From IMG/VR virus record IMGVR_UViG_3300036804_000353, positions 1-32,429 of that record: a stretch of 32,429 bases of DNA. One strand, written 5' to 3'. Shown piece by piece: positions 1 through 6,603 of this stretch (its first letter is position 1; each line of letters opens with the position of its first letter). Below the pieces are notes generated by a model. The model was not told the DNA's origin and did no database searches. It saw only the letters and a program-made list of their open reading frames with translations. The position numbers and the translations under genes are program-made. This stretch comes from a virus.

Positions 1-249
1 ATGGAACATGCTTTAAAAATCGCCCCGGTTCACTTTGCTGCGGTTGCCGATGGACTCAAGCACGCTGAGTTAAGGGCGAATGACCGCGCTTTCAACGTTG
101 GCGACAAAATCACGCTCAGTGAGTACCGCATGCAAGTTGGGTATACAGGTGAGTGTGTTGACGTTGTTATCACTCACATTGCCGAAGTCGGATTTATAGC
201 ACCGGGTTATGTGCTTTTGAGTATTGAGCTTTTGCGGGATGGTAACTGA
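1..249 (+). CDS. DUF3850 (ASCH/PUA-like) small protein
   Basis: An 82-residue protein. The segment HALKIAPVHFAAV followed by GLKHAELRANDRAFNVGD is the typical DUF3850 core: an LKI strand, a G-K-x-x-E-L-R-x-N-D-R block and a V-G-D turn. Members are small PUA/ASCH-like proteins common in phages and thought to bind RNA; no reaction is established for them. Its stop is directly followed by the ATG of the next gene, so it belongs to a tightly packed set of small accessory genes. The window begins exactly at its ATG, so the upstream ribosome site cannot be judged and a longer start outside the window cannot be excluded. The family call is firm; the role is unknown. Confidence 0.75.
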   Translation: MEHALKIAPVHFAAVADGLKHAELRANDRAFNVGDKITLSEYRMQVGYTGECVDVVITHIAEVGFIAPGYVLLSIELLRDGN

Positions 250-492
250 ATGAATGGGGCTGTTTTTACAATTGCTTATCTGTGCGCGGCGTTGCTGGTA
301 GCAGAAAGGTTACAACGCAATATAAAAAAGAGTCCGCGCCGGGCAGAGTTTGAACGAAACGGCAAGGAAATCATGTATTGCGCCGTATTCATCATGTCAG
401 CGTTGTGGCCATTTTTTATGGGGGCAACATATTTGCGCGCCTTTAATAAATTCATTTCAAAGAAATGCGGTAAAGGGGGTAAGCCAAAATGA
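250..492 (+). CDS. Small two-helix membrane protein, unknown function
   Basis: An 80-residue protein with two clear hydrophobic stretches, about residues 3-19 and 42-62, joined by a basic loop (KKSPRRAEF) and followed by a basic tail rich in lysine and glycine. It is therefore probably an inner-membrane protein with two crossings. The ATG directly follows the stop of the DUF3850 gene, which implies translational coupling. I do not recognise a family. Phage accessory proteins of this shape include superinfection-exclusion proteins and lysis helpers, but nothing here separates these possibilities. Confidence 0.6.
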   Translation: MNGAVFTIAYLCAALLVAERLQRNIKKSPRRAEFERNGKEIMYCAVFIMSALWPFFMGATYLRAFNKFISKKCGKGGKPK

Positions 493-516
493 CCACTAAC
501 AAGGAGCTTAAACAGA

Positions 517-804
517 ATGAGTAAGGCAACAGCGATAGAAAAATTGGCTCAGGCTTATTCGAAACAACGTCGCGCGCTCACGATACGTAGCCGCACTGTT
601 TACGCAGACAAAGACCGCTGGCTGGAGGTGTGCGGTGCGCAAAATCGCCGCGTCCGCCGCAAATGGCGACGCTCGGTAGGTAAGTCCAACAAACTCGGAT
701 TTAGGTCAACCGCGTCCGGGCGCGTAGCTGCAATGTGTGAAGCGGATATGTGGTCGCAGATTTGTCGTAACAATCGCCGCTTAGGGGGATTAAATGACCA
801 ATAA
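517..804 (+). CDS. Small very basic protein, unknown function
   Basis: A 95-residue, strongly basic protein (many Arg and Lys, for example QNRRVRRKWRRSVGK) with two to three cysteines. AAGGAG at 501-506 is well placed before the ATG at 517. The charge suggests nucleic-acid binding, but no fold is recognisable. The end overlaps the next gene by 11 bases. An 11-codon mini-ORF (489-524) bridges from the previous stop into this start and may only reflect the ATGA junction. Confidence 0.55.
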   Translation: MSKATAIEKLAQAYSKQRRALTIRSRTVYADKDRWLEVCGAQNRRVRRKWRRSVGKSNKLGFRSTASGRVAAMCEADMWSQICRNNRRLGGLNDQ

Positions 805-1006
805 CAAAAGGGCTGCGGGATGGGCTAGGCCAGTAAACGCCAACAAGCACCACTATTTTAAAGCTGGTGAGTTAACCAGTATTTGTGGCCGGTGGATGCT
901 GTTTAGTGATAACCGCGAACCGGACACATTCGAAAGCCCTGATGATTGCACAGCGTGTCGCCGCAAGCTGAAGGTGGAAAAGACCAGGACGCCGCGAAAT
1001 GACTGA
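794..1006 (+). CDS. Small zinc-knuckle-like phage protein
   Basis: A 70-residue protein carrying HHYF, then SICGRW, then DDCTACRRKLK. This C-x(n)-C-x2-C arrangement with preceding histidines recurs in small phage proteins annotated as zinc-finger-like and probably binds one zinc ion. It starts inside the end of the preceding gene, with a purine-rich AGGGGG site just upstream, and ends inside the start of the next gene, so the three are translationally coupled. The function is unknown; a role in modulating host or phage nucleic-acid metabolism is only a guess. Confidence 0.6.
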   Translation: MTNNKRAAGWARPVNANKHHYFKAGELTSICGRWMLFSDNREPDTFESPDDCTACRRKLKVEKTRTPRND

Positions 1007-1709
1007 ATCCGTCATCACCTTCCGTTGTGACAAAGGCATCCACGACCGCGCAAAGGCACGGTTGTCGGTCGGTGTCGTCAAGATGCCAGACTTGCTGCGT
1101 CTGGCCATTAAGGCCATTGCCGATGATGACGCAACGGCATTTAACGAAGTGCTGAAGGAGGGCGGCACCGACTACGCCGCCGGGATTAATTCCGCCTGGC
1201 TGTTCTATAAAGCACATGAGTTGTTTACCTACGATGACGGCATTCTGTACCGCAACAGCAATAAGGGCGCTGGCGTGCGCGGCGCACCTGTTGACCTTGT
1301 TACGCGCGGCGGTGTGTCCTGCGTCACTATCAATGGGGGTTATTACCCGGTCAAAGACATTATCTGGCTAATGTTTTACGGCCACGTTTCTGGTGATGTT
1401 GTTTGCACTGAAGGCGATAGCCTTAAAATAAGCAACTTAATGTTAACGAATGAAGATAATCCTATTGCCAAAATAAGTCATAAAGTGACCCCGTTTGAAG
1501 GTGACTTAATAAAAATTGGAAAATTACGCGCGCTGGTGGTTGAGTCAAAAACCGGTAGTGGCATTAAAAATGAAAGTCTTGAGCAGTTATGCAACGCGGG
1601 GAGTGTCTTTTATTTGGCTCTAACTGATGGTGCCGGGTGGAAGGCAACACGCAGCGCTATACACGCTCAAAGAATAGGGCTTCATAAATTCGTAATTAGT
1701 ATTTCATAG
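999..1709 (+). CDS. Ribbon-helix-helix-like N-terminus fused to a degenerate HNH-like domain
   Basis: A 236-residue protein in three parts. Residues about 4-42 (ITFRCDKGIHDRAKARL, then MPDLLRLAIKAI) look like a ribbon-helix-helix DNA-binding unit. Residues about 73-151 follow the layout of phage HNH endonucleases of the AP2/HNH type: FTYDDGILY, then YYPVKDIIWLMFYG, then EGDSLKISNLMLTN. The usual catalytic His in the Y-x-x-H-R-x-x-W block is Lys119, and the D-H-x-D-G block reads VCTEGD, so the metal-binding site appears lost. The last 85 residues are unrecognised. I infer a DNA-binding protein rather than a nuclease. The gene ends at the palindromic operator in front of the XRE gene. The domain calls come from pattern reading and need profile confirmation. 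Confidence 0.5.
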   Translation: MTESVITFRCDKGIHDRAKARLSVGVVKMPDLLRLAIKAIADDDATAFNEVLKEGGTDYAAGINSAWLFYKAHELFTYDDGILYRNSNKGAGVRGAPVDLVTRGGVSCVTINGGYYPVKDIIWLMFYGHVSGDVVCTEGDSLKISNLMLTNEDNPIAKISHKVTPFEGDLIKIGKLRALVVESKTGSGIKNESLEQLCNAGSVFYLALTDGAGWKATRSAIHAQRIGLHKFVISIS

Positions 1710-1724
1710 GGTAGAAATCTACCC
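1709..1724. promoter_or_regulatory. 16-bp palindromic operator, copy 1
   Basis: GGGTAGAAATCTACCC is a palindrome with 7-bp arms and a 2-bp centre. It lies directly after the stop of the preceding gene and 40 bases before the XRE-type regulator. A TATTAT candidate -10 lies at 1743-1748, which would place the -35 on the right arm of the palindrome. Three close relatives lie at 3690, 4031 and 14008, all between genes. Autoregulation by the XRE protein is the simplest reading. Confidence 0.65.
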
Positions 1725-1763
1725 GCAATAAACAATAATTGATATTATAGCGGAGGGTTTACG

Positions 1764-2045
1764 ATGAGGGTGTTAGCCATGGTTAACGATGCCGTTAAAC
1801 GATTGCAAAAAGAAAAGCGCGTACTGACGTTGGGTCAGCTTGTCGATGACATTTGCAGCGGGAATTTAAGAAAAGAGTGCCAGCTTGATAAAAATGCCTT
1901 TGCAGAACTGGTGGGAACAACACGCAAGACGATTCGAGAATATGAGGATTGGGAAAAGTCACCGCAGATGCGCATGATTTTTGACATCGCAACCACGCTG
2001 GGAATCAAGCTGGTAATGCCGGGGGCGCATGATGGAAGCAACTGA
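1764..2045 (+). CDS. XRE-type helix-turn-helix regulator
   Basis: A 93-residue protein. Residues about 40-82 (LDKNAFAELVGTTRKTIREY through the LGIKLVM end) have the pattern of an XRE/HipB-like helix-turn-helix: a first helix with A-E-L-V-G, a turn, a recognition helix TRKTIREYE, then a closing helix. GGAGGG at 1752-1757 sits 6 bases before the ATG at 1764; an internal ATG at 1779 is possible but has no better site. It is preceded by palindromic operator copy 1 and is the only canonical transcription regulator near the integration module. It is therefore the best candidate for the protein that reads the four operators. It is shorter than a CI-type repressor and has no visible cleavage domain. 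Confidence 0.7.
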   Translation: MRVLAMVNDAVKRLQKEKRVLTLGQLVDDICSGNLRKECQLDKNAFAELVGTTRKTIREYEDWEKSPQMRMIFDIATTLGIKLVMPGAHDGSN

Positions 2046-2382
2046 AATGGAAACCAAAGTCGCAGCAGGTCTGGCGGCTGACATTGTGGCCATTGCAGAA
2101 ACGCGCGCGGCGGCTGAAGGCTTGCTTGGTAGCACGTTGTCACGCCACCGCACCGCGATTAATTCGTTATCTGAAGCGCTCAATGGTTCCCCTGTACGCC
2201 TGACGCGTCCGGGTATGTGGGTATCGTTGTACGCCCGCGAACCGTCCACCAGCACTGTTATTTCAAATATGAAGTTTATCGCGTCAATTCTCGAATGGAC
2301 TGAAACACAACACTACGACCAGACCGCTTATTACCTCCGCATTGCTGGCGCAATTCGCCAGGCATTGGCGGTGAAGGCATGA
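2032..2382 (+). CDS. Stand-alone recombinase core-binding-like domain
   Basis: A protein of about 116 residues (an ATG at 2029 directly precedes this one; GGGGG at 2021-2025 fits 2032 better). Its second half, STVISNMKFIASILEW followed by GAIRQALAVKA, aligns with ATTVRAELNYTAAVLEW and AIRQTARQV in the N-terminal part of the recombinase encoded just downstream. The SRHRTAINSL segment likewise matches SRECHAINTA. It is therefore a paralogue of the recombinase's N-terminal SAM-like domain without a catalytic part. Its stop overlaps the recombinase ATG (ATGA), so the two are made together. It could act as an accessory DNA-binding partner or modulator, or be a relic of duplication. Confidence 0.55.
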   Translation: MEATEMETKVAAGLAADIVAIAETRAAAEGLLGSTLSRHRTAINSLSEALNGSPVRLTRPGMWVSLYAREPSTSTVISNMKFIASILEWTETQHYDQTAYYLRIAGAIRQALAVKA

Positions 2383-3257
2383 TTGCAGACGTACTGGTCA
2401 CAATGGCGGAGAGGCGCGGAAAAGACCGCGCTTTGAGCCGTGATTCAATTTCCCGCGAATGCCACGCCATCAACACGGCGCGCCCGGTGTTGTGCCTTGG
2501 CGTGCGCGCCGCCTCTCATCCTGACTACTGGAAGCGCCACGCGGAAGCCCGCATCACTGATGGCCGGGCGGCAACCACAGTGCGCGCGGAACTGAATTAC
2601 ACCGCCGCCGTGCTGGAATGGATCGTCAAAGGTGACATTGACCTAAAGGTGATGACCCACACGTCAGCCACCGCCATTGCACAGGCCATCAGGCAAACCG
2701 CGCGACAAGTCAGTAAGCGGGTAAAACGCTATCCGTCTTTAGCCAAACCCGCGCGCGTAAGTATTGAAGATTTTGACGTAACCGCCGCGCAAATTCAGGA
2801 CATGAAAAGCCCGCATAAAGAAATATGCGCCATGACGTTATGCTTTGGTTTACGTGTGAATGAAGCCATCAAGTTAAAAGAATCATCATTACTTAAAAGC
2901 GGCTCGCTATTTATTCCAGACCGCAACACAAAGACCCGCGCTAATTTATTGCTTCCTGTTCCTATCAAATATCATAAAACAGTAAGGGAATGGCTCAGGG
3001 TAATTGAGCAGGGCGCATTGACGTATTCAGCAACGTATATGTATATCGAGCGCAAAGGCTTTAAATGGCGACCGCATGACATGCGTAAAATGTTCAGAAC
3101 AAAAGCTGCTGTAAGGGGCGAGGATTATTTAGCATGTGAGTTAATCCTCAATCATGAAATAGACGATGTTCAAAATGTTTACCTTCAGCAACCACCATAT
3201 AAACGCATGCGTGACGCGTTATTGCACTCCCTGAACGATTACCACGCCGCCAGATAA
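2379..3257 (+). CDS. Tyrosine recombinase / integrase
   Basis: A 292-residue site-specific recombinase. The N-terminal half (about 1-120) is a helical core-binding region. The catalytic half shows the full set: Arg159 in CFGLRVNEAIKL, a likely Lys185 in NTKTR, His233 and Arg236 in PHDMRKMF, His259 in LILNHE, and the nucleophile Tyr268 in VQNVYLQQ. The spacing is normal for the family, so the enzyme looks intact. It should cut and rejoin phage and host DNA at attachment sites, or resolve circular multimers if the element replicates as a plasmid. It is coupled to the upstream core-binding-like gene through ATGA and is followed by a terminator and a gene-free region that may hold its target. No excisionase is visible. 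Confidence 0.85.
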   Translation: MIADVLVTMAERRGKDRALSRDSISRECHAINTARPVLCLGVRAASHPDYWKRHAEARITDGRAATTVRAELNYTAAVLEWIVKGDIDLKVMTHTSATAIAQAIRQTARQVSKRVKRYPSLAKPARVSIEDFDVTAAQIQDMKSPHKEICAMTLCFGLRVNEAIKLKESSLLKSGSLFIPDRNTKTRANLLLPVPIKYHKTVREWLRVIEQGALTYSATYMYIERKGFKWRPHDMRKMFRTKAAVRGEDYLACELILNHEIDDVQNVYLQQPPYKRMRDALLHSLNDYHAAR

Positions 3258-3281
3258 AAACCCGCCAGAATAGCCAAATTG

Positions 3282-3306
3282 ACCGCCACAGCCCGGCGGT
3301 TTTTTT
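3282..3306 (+). terminator. Rho-independent terminator after the recombinase gene
   Basis: A hairpin ACCGCC / GGCGGT with a 7-base loop is followed by a run of seven T. It closes the left-hand plus-strand unit 24 bases after the recombinase stop. Confidence 0.85.
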
Positions 3307-3342
3307 ACACCCAAAATCCGCGCAGACATGTTAAAAAAATGT

Positions 3343-3358
3343 TGCTCGTAAACGAGCA
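3343..3358. repeat. Short perfect palindrome (possible recombinase core site)
   Basis: TGCTCG-TAAA-CGAGCA has two 6-bp arms around 4 bases and lies 86 bases after the recombinase stop. It has no T-run on either side, so it is not a terminator. An inverted repeat beside a tyrosine recombinase gene could be its crossover site, but the arms are shorter than usual. Confidence 0.3.
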
Positions 3359-3445
3359 TTAACCTGTTAAATGTAGTGACAATACTGTTAATAAAATGTC
3401 ATGTGGATAACTTTAACTCATTCATAACACGCGAAAAATTAACAG
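3359..3445. repeat. CTGTTAA motif cluster
   Basis: CTGTTAA occurs at 3364-3370 and 3385-3391, exactly 21 bases (two helical turns) apart, and inverted at 3439-3445 as TTAACAG. The first copy is also the right half of TTAAC-CT-GTTAA (3359-3370). The spacing suggests protein binding on one face of the DNA. A DnaA box lies between the second and third copies. Confidence 0.35.
3402..3410 (-). promoter_or_regulatory. DnaA box (exact, minus strand)
   Basis: TGTGGATAA, the complement of TTATCCACA, is a 9 of 9 match to the high-affinity DnaA box of Escherichia coli. It lies inside the AT-rich left part of the gene-free region. Confidence 0.55.
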
Positions 3446-3576
3446 TGTTTAGTCAGGTCGCAACGCCCAAAACAGCAAAAATAAATAACATTATAAATAT
3501 CAATGCGTTATGAAAATGCGTTGCTTTTCGGTTATTAACTGACCACGAAAGGCACGTTATATAATTAATTCCGGTC

Positions 3577-3629
3577 AACATCAGCCACAAAAGTAAGAGC
3601 ACACCAAATCAGGCCATAACATCAGCCAC
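3577..3629. repeat. Direct repeat AACATCAGCCAC x2
   Basis: AACATCAGCCAC is present at 3577-3588 and again at 3618-3629, an offset of 41 bases (about four helical turns). Such spaced direct repeats can be arm-type sites of an integrase or binding sites of an initiator. Confidence 0.4.
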
Positions 3630-3670
3630 TTACGCGCATGTTATATGTGGAGGGGGAACACTTCACACGC

Positions 3671-3886
3671 GGTCACAGGGGTTGAAGTCGGGCAGAAACA
3701 TACCCGTTAAAGCGCAAATATAAATAAACGTGTCTCGCTTTTACATTTTCGGTCACAGGGCGGCGCGTTTCAGGCGCGTACAAACCACATAAAATCAAAG
3801 TAATAGATGAATTAAGCGAAAAGTGCCGCCATAAATGCCCCGTAAATGTTTCCGGTCGGTGGTCGCACCAGTTCAAAGAGGTCACA
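3671..3886 (+). repeat. GGTCACA repeats (iteron-like)
   Basis: GGTCACAGGG is present at 3671-3680 and 3751-3760 (offset 80), and GGTCACAA at 3880-3887. The copies share orientation. Together with the 79-base-spaced GGTGGTCGCA pair they form a loose array of GGTC-containing elements in the middle of the gene-free region. Confidence 0.35.
3690..3705. promoter_or_regulatory. 16-bp palindromic operator, copy 2
   Basis: GGGCAGAAACATACCC, followed by G, matches copy 1 at 12 of 16 positions and keeps both outer GGG/CCC arms. A TATAAA candidate -10 lies downstream at 3719-3724. It is one of two copies upstream of the baseplate operon. Confidence 0.6.
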
Positions 3887-3946
3887 AACCCGGCCAAATC
3901 CCACAGCAGCAAAAATGCAAAGCCGTTGCCAGTCGTGGTGGTCGCA
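3858..3946 (+). repeat. Direct repeat GGTGGTCGCA x2
   Basis: GGTGGTCGCA at 3858-3867 and 3937-3946, an offset of 79 bases, nearly the same as the 80-base offset of the GGTCACAGGG pair. A shared periodicity of this kind suggests ordered protein binding. Confidence 0.35.
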
Positions 3947-4030
3947 TAACTTATTTTACGTCCGGGGATGTTTCAGCCCTTGCCATGCGGGCATTGTTGG
4001 TGACATGCATTTTTATGCAGATTCCATCAC

Positions 4031-4046
4031 GGGCAAATATATACCC
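4031..4046. promoter_or_regulatory. 16-bp palindromic operator, copy 3
   Basis: GGGCAAATATATACCC, followed by GCG, is the third copy of the operator family. It lies about 275 bases before the first baseplate gene. TACATT at 4059-4064 is a weak candidate -10 at about the same distance as the one beside copy 2. Confidence 0.6.
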
Positions 4047-4132
4047 GCGTTGCGCTGTTACATTTATTGCGGATGTCAGATAAGGAACAGGAAGGCAGGG
4101 AAACGACGCGGTAAAGGTTGGCACGGAAATTA

Positions 4133-4141
4133 ATATCCACA
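4133..4141 (+). promoter_or_regulatory. DnaA box (8 of 9)
   Basis: ATATCCACA differs from TTATCCACA only at the first base. It lies 79 bases before the exact box at 4221. Confidence 0.4.
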
Positions 4142-4220
4142 GCCATTTACAGTGCTGATGCGGGTTGGAGTAGGCATTGACAGAATACAACTTTTAAGCA
4201 GGTCGCCATATTTGATGGGG

Positions 4221-4229
4221 TTATCCACA
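4221..4229 (+). promoter_or_regulatory. DnaA box (exact, plus strand)
   Basis: TTATCCACA, followed by G, is an exact DnaA box near the right end of the gene-free region, about 90 bases before the ribosome site of the first baseplate gene. Confidence 0.55.
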
Positions 4230-4321
4230 GCGCGCGCAATTTATGACTTGTGGTGCGCTATGTGACGCGTTCCACGCCTGATGATGTCATTGCTTCACTT
4301 TATATAAAGGAGGCAAGAGAC

Positions 4322-5275
4322 ATGGCGTGGGGCCGTATTTACCAAATAACCATTAATTGCACGACGGGTGAATCCATCACCATTGATGGTGCTGACGTTG
4401 ATTTCTCTTGCGTGCGTGATGACGCAAAAGAACCCAACGAAGCTGATTTAACGATATGGGGCATAACCGCCGACACGCAAAACAGTATCGCTGTTTCCGG
4501 TAGCACATTAAGCATCGCGGCAGGTTACCGGGATGAGGGTTTATTAACGCTCTTTCAGGGCGAATTGATTTCCGCCGTAACCGTCAAGCCAGCGGAAGTC
4601 TACGGGCTGCGCATACGGCTGTATGAATCACTTATCCCGTTCCGGGCATCTGTCACCAAACGTGCATTCACCAAAGGTCAAAAGCTGGAAGATGCCGTCA
4701 GGCTCGTTGCGTCTGATATGGGGGTTGGCTGCCAGCTATCCCCAAACGCAAAGGCGCTGACGCTTGATAAGCCCGTATCAGGCGTGGCGCTATCCCGCAA
4801 CGTCCTTAACAGCCTGTGCAAGCCTGTTAATGCCGCCTGGTCAATTCAGTACCAGACGTTACTTGTGACCATGGGTGATGCCATTACGACCGGGTCGGCG
4901 GTGTTCGCACCTGAAAGCGGATTGCTCGGCGTTCCCGCGCTGAAGCTACACACGCCAAAGCGTCATAAAAAGCACACCAGCAGCAGCGGCACCACGCAGC
5001 ACAAGAAGAAAAAAAGCAGTGTCGCAACATACCCATGGCCCCCGAAAAACTCCCACACCGACTACACGCAAGGCGCACGCCGTCAGATAGGCACTATTGA
5101 GGGCATTAACTGGCGTTCGGTTCTGCGTGGCGGTATCGAGATTGGTGACAAGGTGCAGCTCAATTCCCCTTCAATGGGTCAGGGCTGGTGGGTCACTGTC
5201 ACCAAAATTACTCACAAGTTCGGCACGCGTGACGTCAGCGTGTGGGAATCGCAGTTTGAAGGGGTGATTGCATGA
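4322..5275 (+). CDS. Baseplate hub protein
   Basis: A 317-residue protein starting at 4322, where AAAGGAGG at 4306-4313 is ideally placed; a longer open frame back to 4250 has no ribosome site. Position before the spike gene, length, and content (an N-terminal strand-rich region, then GINWRSVLRGGIEIGD, and a C-terminal WWVTVTKITHKFGTRDVSVWESQF typical of hub proteins) fit the T4 gp27/Mu gp44-like hub that caps the tube and carries the spike. Residues about 210-233 form a lysine/histidine/serine-rich linker (TPKRHKKH and QHKKKKSS), which is unusual. It is the first gene of a coupled baseplate operon; its end overlaps the next ATG (ATGA). Confidence 0.7.
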   Translation: MAWGRIYQITINCTTGESITIDGADVDFSCVRDDAKEPNEADLTIWGITADTQNSIAVSGSTLSIAAGYRDEGLLTLFQGELISAVTVKPAEVYGLRIRLYESLIPFRASVTKRAFTKGQKLEDAVRLVASDMGVGCQLSPNAKALTLDKPVSGVALSRNVLNSLCKPVNAAWSIQYQTLLVTMGDAITTGSAVFAPESGLLGVPALKLHTPKRHKKHTSSSGTTQHKKKKSSVATYPWPPKNSHTDYTQGARRQIGTIEGINWRSVLRGGIEIGDKVQLNSPSMGQGWWVTVTKITHKFGTRDVSVWESQFEGVIA

Positions 5276-5991
5276 GGTCGGGTAGTCAGGTCGCCGCCAT
5301 TGTTAATGAAGAACTTGCATCCGCAATATTCACGCTTGAGGCAACCATTGTGTCTGTGTCAGGCGGTAAGGCTGTCGTGCAACCTACAGCCCGGCGGGTG
5401 TTCGGTGATAACGATGAGCCTTTTGAGTATGAGCCCATAAGTGATGTGCGTCTGTTGTCGCTGGTCTGGAACGGCGGCGCATCAGGCGTAAGCGGGGAAG
5501 TTAAAGCGGGTGATGGCTGTTTGCTTATTGCGATTTCGCACAGTGACGCGCAAGAGCCAGACCATAAAACGCTTTCAGCGTGCGCGGCCATTACCGGCTT
5601 TAGTGATTTGGCTGCGCATCCGTTCCCGGACAACGTCGGGTTACGCATCTTTCATGCCGCCGCGTTTATCACGCTGGATGACAACAACATCACAGTTGAT
5701 AACGGCGGCGGGGCAAAGCTGGTGTTTAACGGGGGCGGCATCACGCTTGATGCGCCAGCAGGGTTTACGGTCAACGCGAATACGCAGATTAACGGCAACG
5801 TTGGCATTGCTGGAGACATGACGACCACAGCAGGTGCGGGCGGCGGTACTGGTCGGGCGGCATTTGCCGGGGATATTCAGGTTAACGGCGTCAGCGCTGC
5901 GATTGACCACAATTCGGGTGGCATAAGCGGCATTGGCCACACGCACAAAGAGAATGGCGACGGCGGCGGCATAACTGACGCGCCAATGTAA
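5272..5991 (+). CDS. Tail spike / baseplate assembly protein V-like (gp138-type)
   Basis: A 239-residue central spike. Residues about 20-115 resemble the gp138-type OB fold: VVQPTARRVF, then DVRLLSLVWNGG, then VKAGDGCLLIAI. Residues about 130-200 are a glycine- and asparagine-rich stretch expected to form the intertwined beta-helix needle. The C-terminus has GIGHTHKENGDGGG: His223 and His225 form the HxH motif that binds iron at the tip of phage spikes such as P2 gpV and phi92 gp138. The ATG overlaps the hub stop. The trimer should sit below the hub and pierce the outer membrane during contraction. Confidence 0.8.
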   Translation: MRSGSQVAAIVNEELASAIFTLEATIVSVSGGKAVVQPTARRVFGDNDEPFEYEPISDVRLLSLVWNGGASGVSGEVKAGDGCLLIAISHSDAQEPDHKTLSACAAITGFSDLAAHPFPDNVGLRIFHAAAFITLDDNNITVDNGGGAKLVFNGGGITLDAPAGFTVNANTQINGNVGIAGDMTTTAGAGGGTGRAAFAGDIQVNGVSAAIDHNSGGISGIGHTHKENGDGGGITDAPM

Positions 5992-6014
5992 ACGGATAAA
6001 AAAGGAATCACACA

Positions 6015-6401
6015 ATGAAAATGAACGATTACGCAGCAGCACTGGCACTGGAGAACGGCGGATTTTTACTGGCAGGTGATGCAGTGCTGACCATTAAGCC
6101 GGGTGATGTGATTGAAGTCACAGAGCGTGCCGGGCTTGAGGTCACCGCCGTTGATGTTAAGACGCTGGCGGACGTGCCTGTTGCAATGGTGATGTCGGCA
6201 TGCCGTCAGGCTGATGGCGGTTGGGTGCCGTATTACAGCGATGTTGTGTATGAAACGGCGTATCAGGCCGCATACGCACAGTTAATGAGTGATGCCGGGC
6301 GCGGGTTTGATGTTGATGACGTGCTTGACTGGCAGGTGTTAGACGAGCCGGTCACAGTGGCATCCGTAAAGCAGGTGACCAACTATGCAGATAAACAGTG
6401 A
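6015..6401 (+). CDS. Baseplate-operon protein, unknown
   Basis: A 128-residue, rather acidic protein starting after AAAAAAGGAATC. The sequence shows a DAVLTIKPGDVIEV stretch and no clear domain or membrane segment. It lies between the spike and wedge genes and overlaps the next gene by 17 bases, so it is most likely a structural or assembly factor of the baseplate. I do not recognise the family. Confidence 0.55.
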   Translation: MKMNDYAAALALENGGFLLAGDAVLTIKPGDVIEVTERAGLEVTAVDVKTLADVPVAMVMSACRQADGGWVPYYSDVVYETAYQAAYAQLMSDAGRGFDVDDVLDWQVLDEPVTVASVKQVTNYADKQ

Positions 6402-6603
6402 ACAGTACCGCGCCGCGAAAATTGGCCACTTTTATTCCCGCGTAATTCCGTTGGCTGACGAGCCAGTCACGCTGGTTATGCTGACGCCGCGCGGACGTCG
6501 TCGCATTCCGGTTGGCAACGTCAGTGACATTAAGGTGTTGGGTGCGGCTCAATGCCTCATCAGCATTGACAATCTGGCATCAGTAGCGGGGATTTACACG
6601 TGA
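6385..6603 (+). CDS. Small baseplate-operon protein, unknown
   Basis: A 72-residue protein with mostly alternating hydrophobic pattern, LVMLTPRGRRRIPVGNV, suggesting a small beta-rich fold. It overlaps both neighbours: 17 bases with the upstream gene and one base with the downstream ATG (TGATG). Its place before the wedge gene suggests a tail role. No family is recognised. Confidence 0.5.
   Translation: MQINSEQYRAAKIGHFYSRVIPLADEPVTLVMLTPRGRRRIPVGNVSDIKVLGAAQCLISIDNLASVAGIYT

Larger units (their letters stand above)
3258..4321. other. Gene-free region: candidate origin / attachment / control region
   Basis: About 1.06 kb without a convincing gene in an otherwise densely packed element. It holds the recombinase terminator, an AT-rich left part (about 3330-3600), two exact DnaA boxes and one near-match, several spaced short repeats (separate entries), a short palindrome at 3343, and two copies of the 16-bp operator. 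Overlapping frames around 3835-4133 lack ribosome sites and family resemblance. DnaA boxes next to AT-rich DNA and spaced repeats are typical of origins, and the neighbouring recombinase makes an attachment site equally possible. No initiator protein gene is visible in the window. Confidence 0.45.

Noticed and set aside
489-524. Eleven-codon mini-ORF bridging two genes
   Set aside because: It contains the ribosome site of the next gene and is explained by the ATGA junction; no evidence of a peptide function.
3835-4133. Overlapping plus-strand open frames of 82 and 95 codons in the gene-free region
   Set aside because: No ribosome site, no family resemblance, cysteine- and arginine-rich random-like composition, and they overlap operator copy 3 and spaced repeats.
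4177-4182. Perfect TTGACA as promoter of the baseplate operon
   Set aside because: No acceptable -10 at 15-19 bases downstream, so a sigma70 promoter is not supported.
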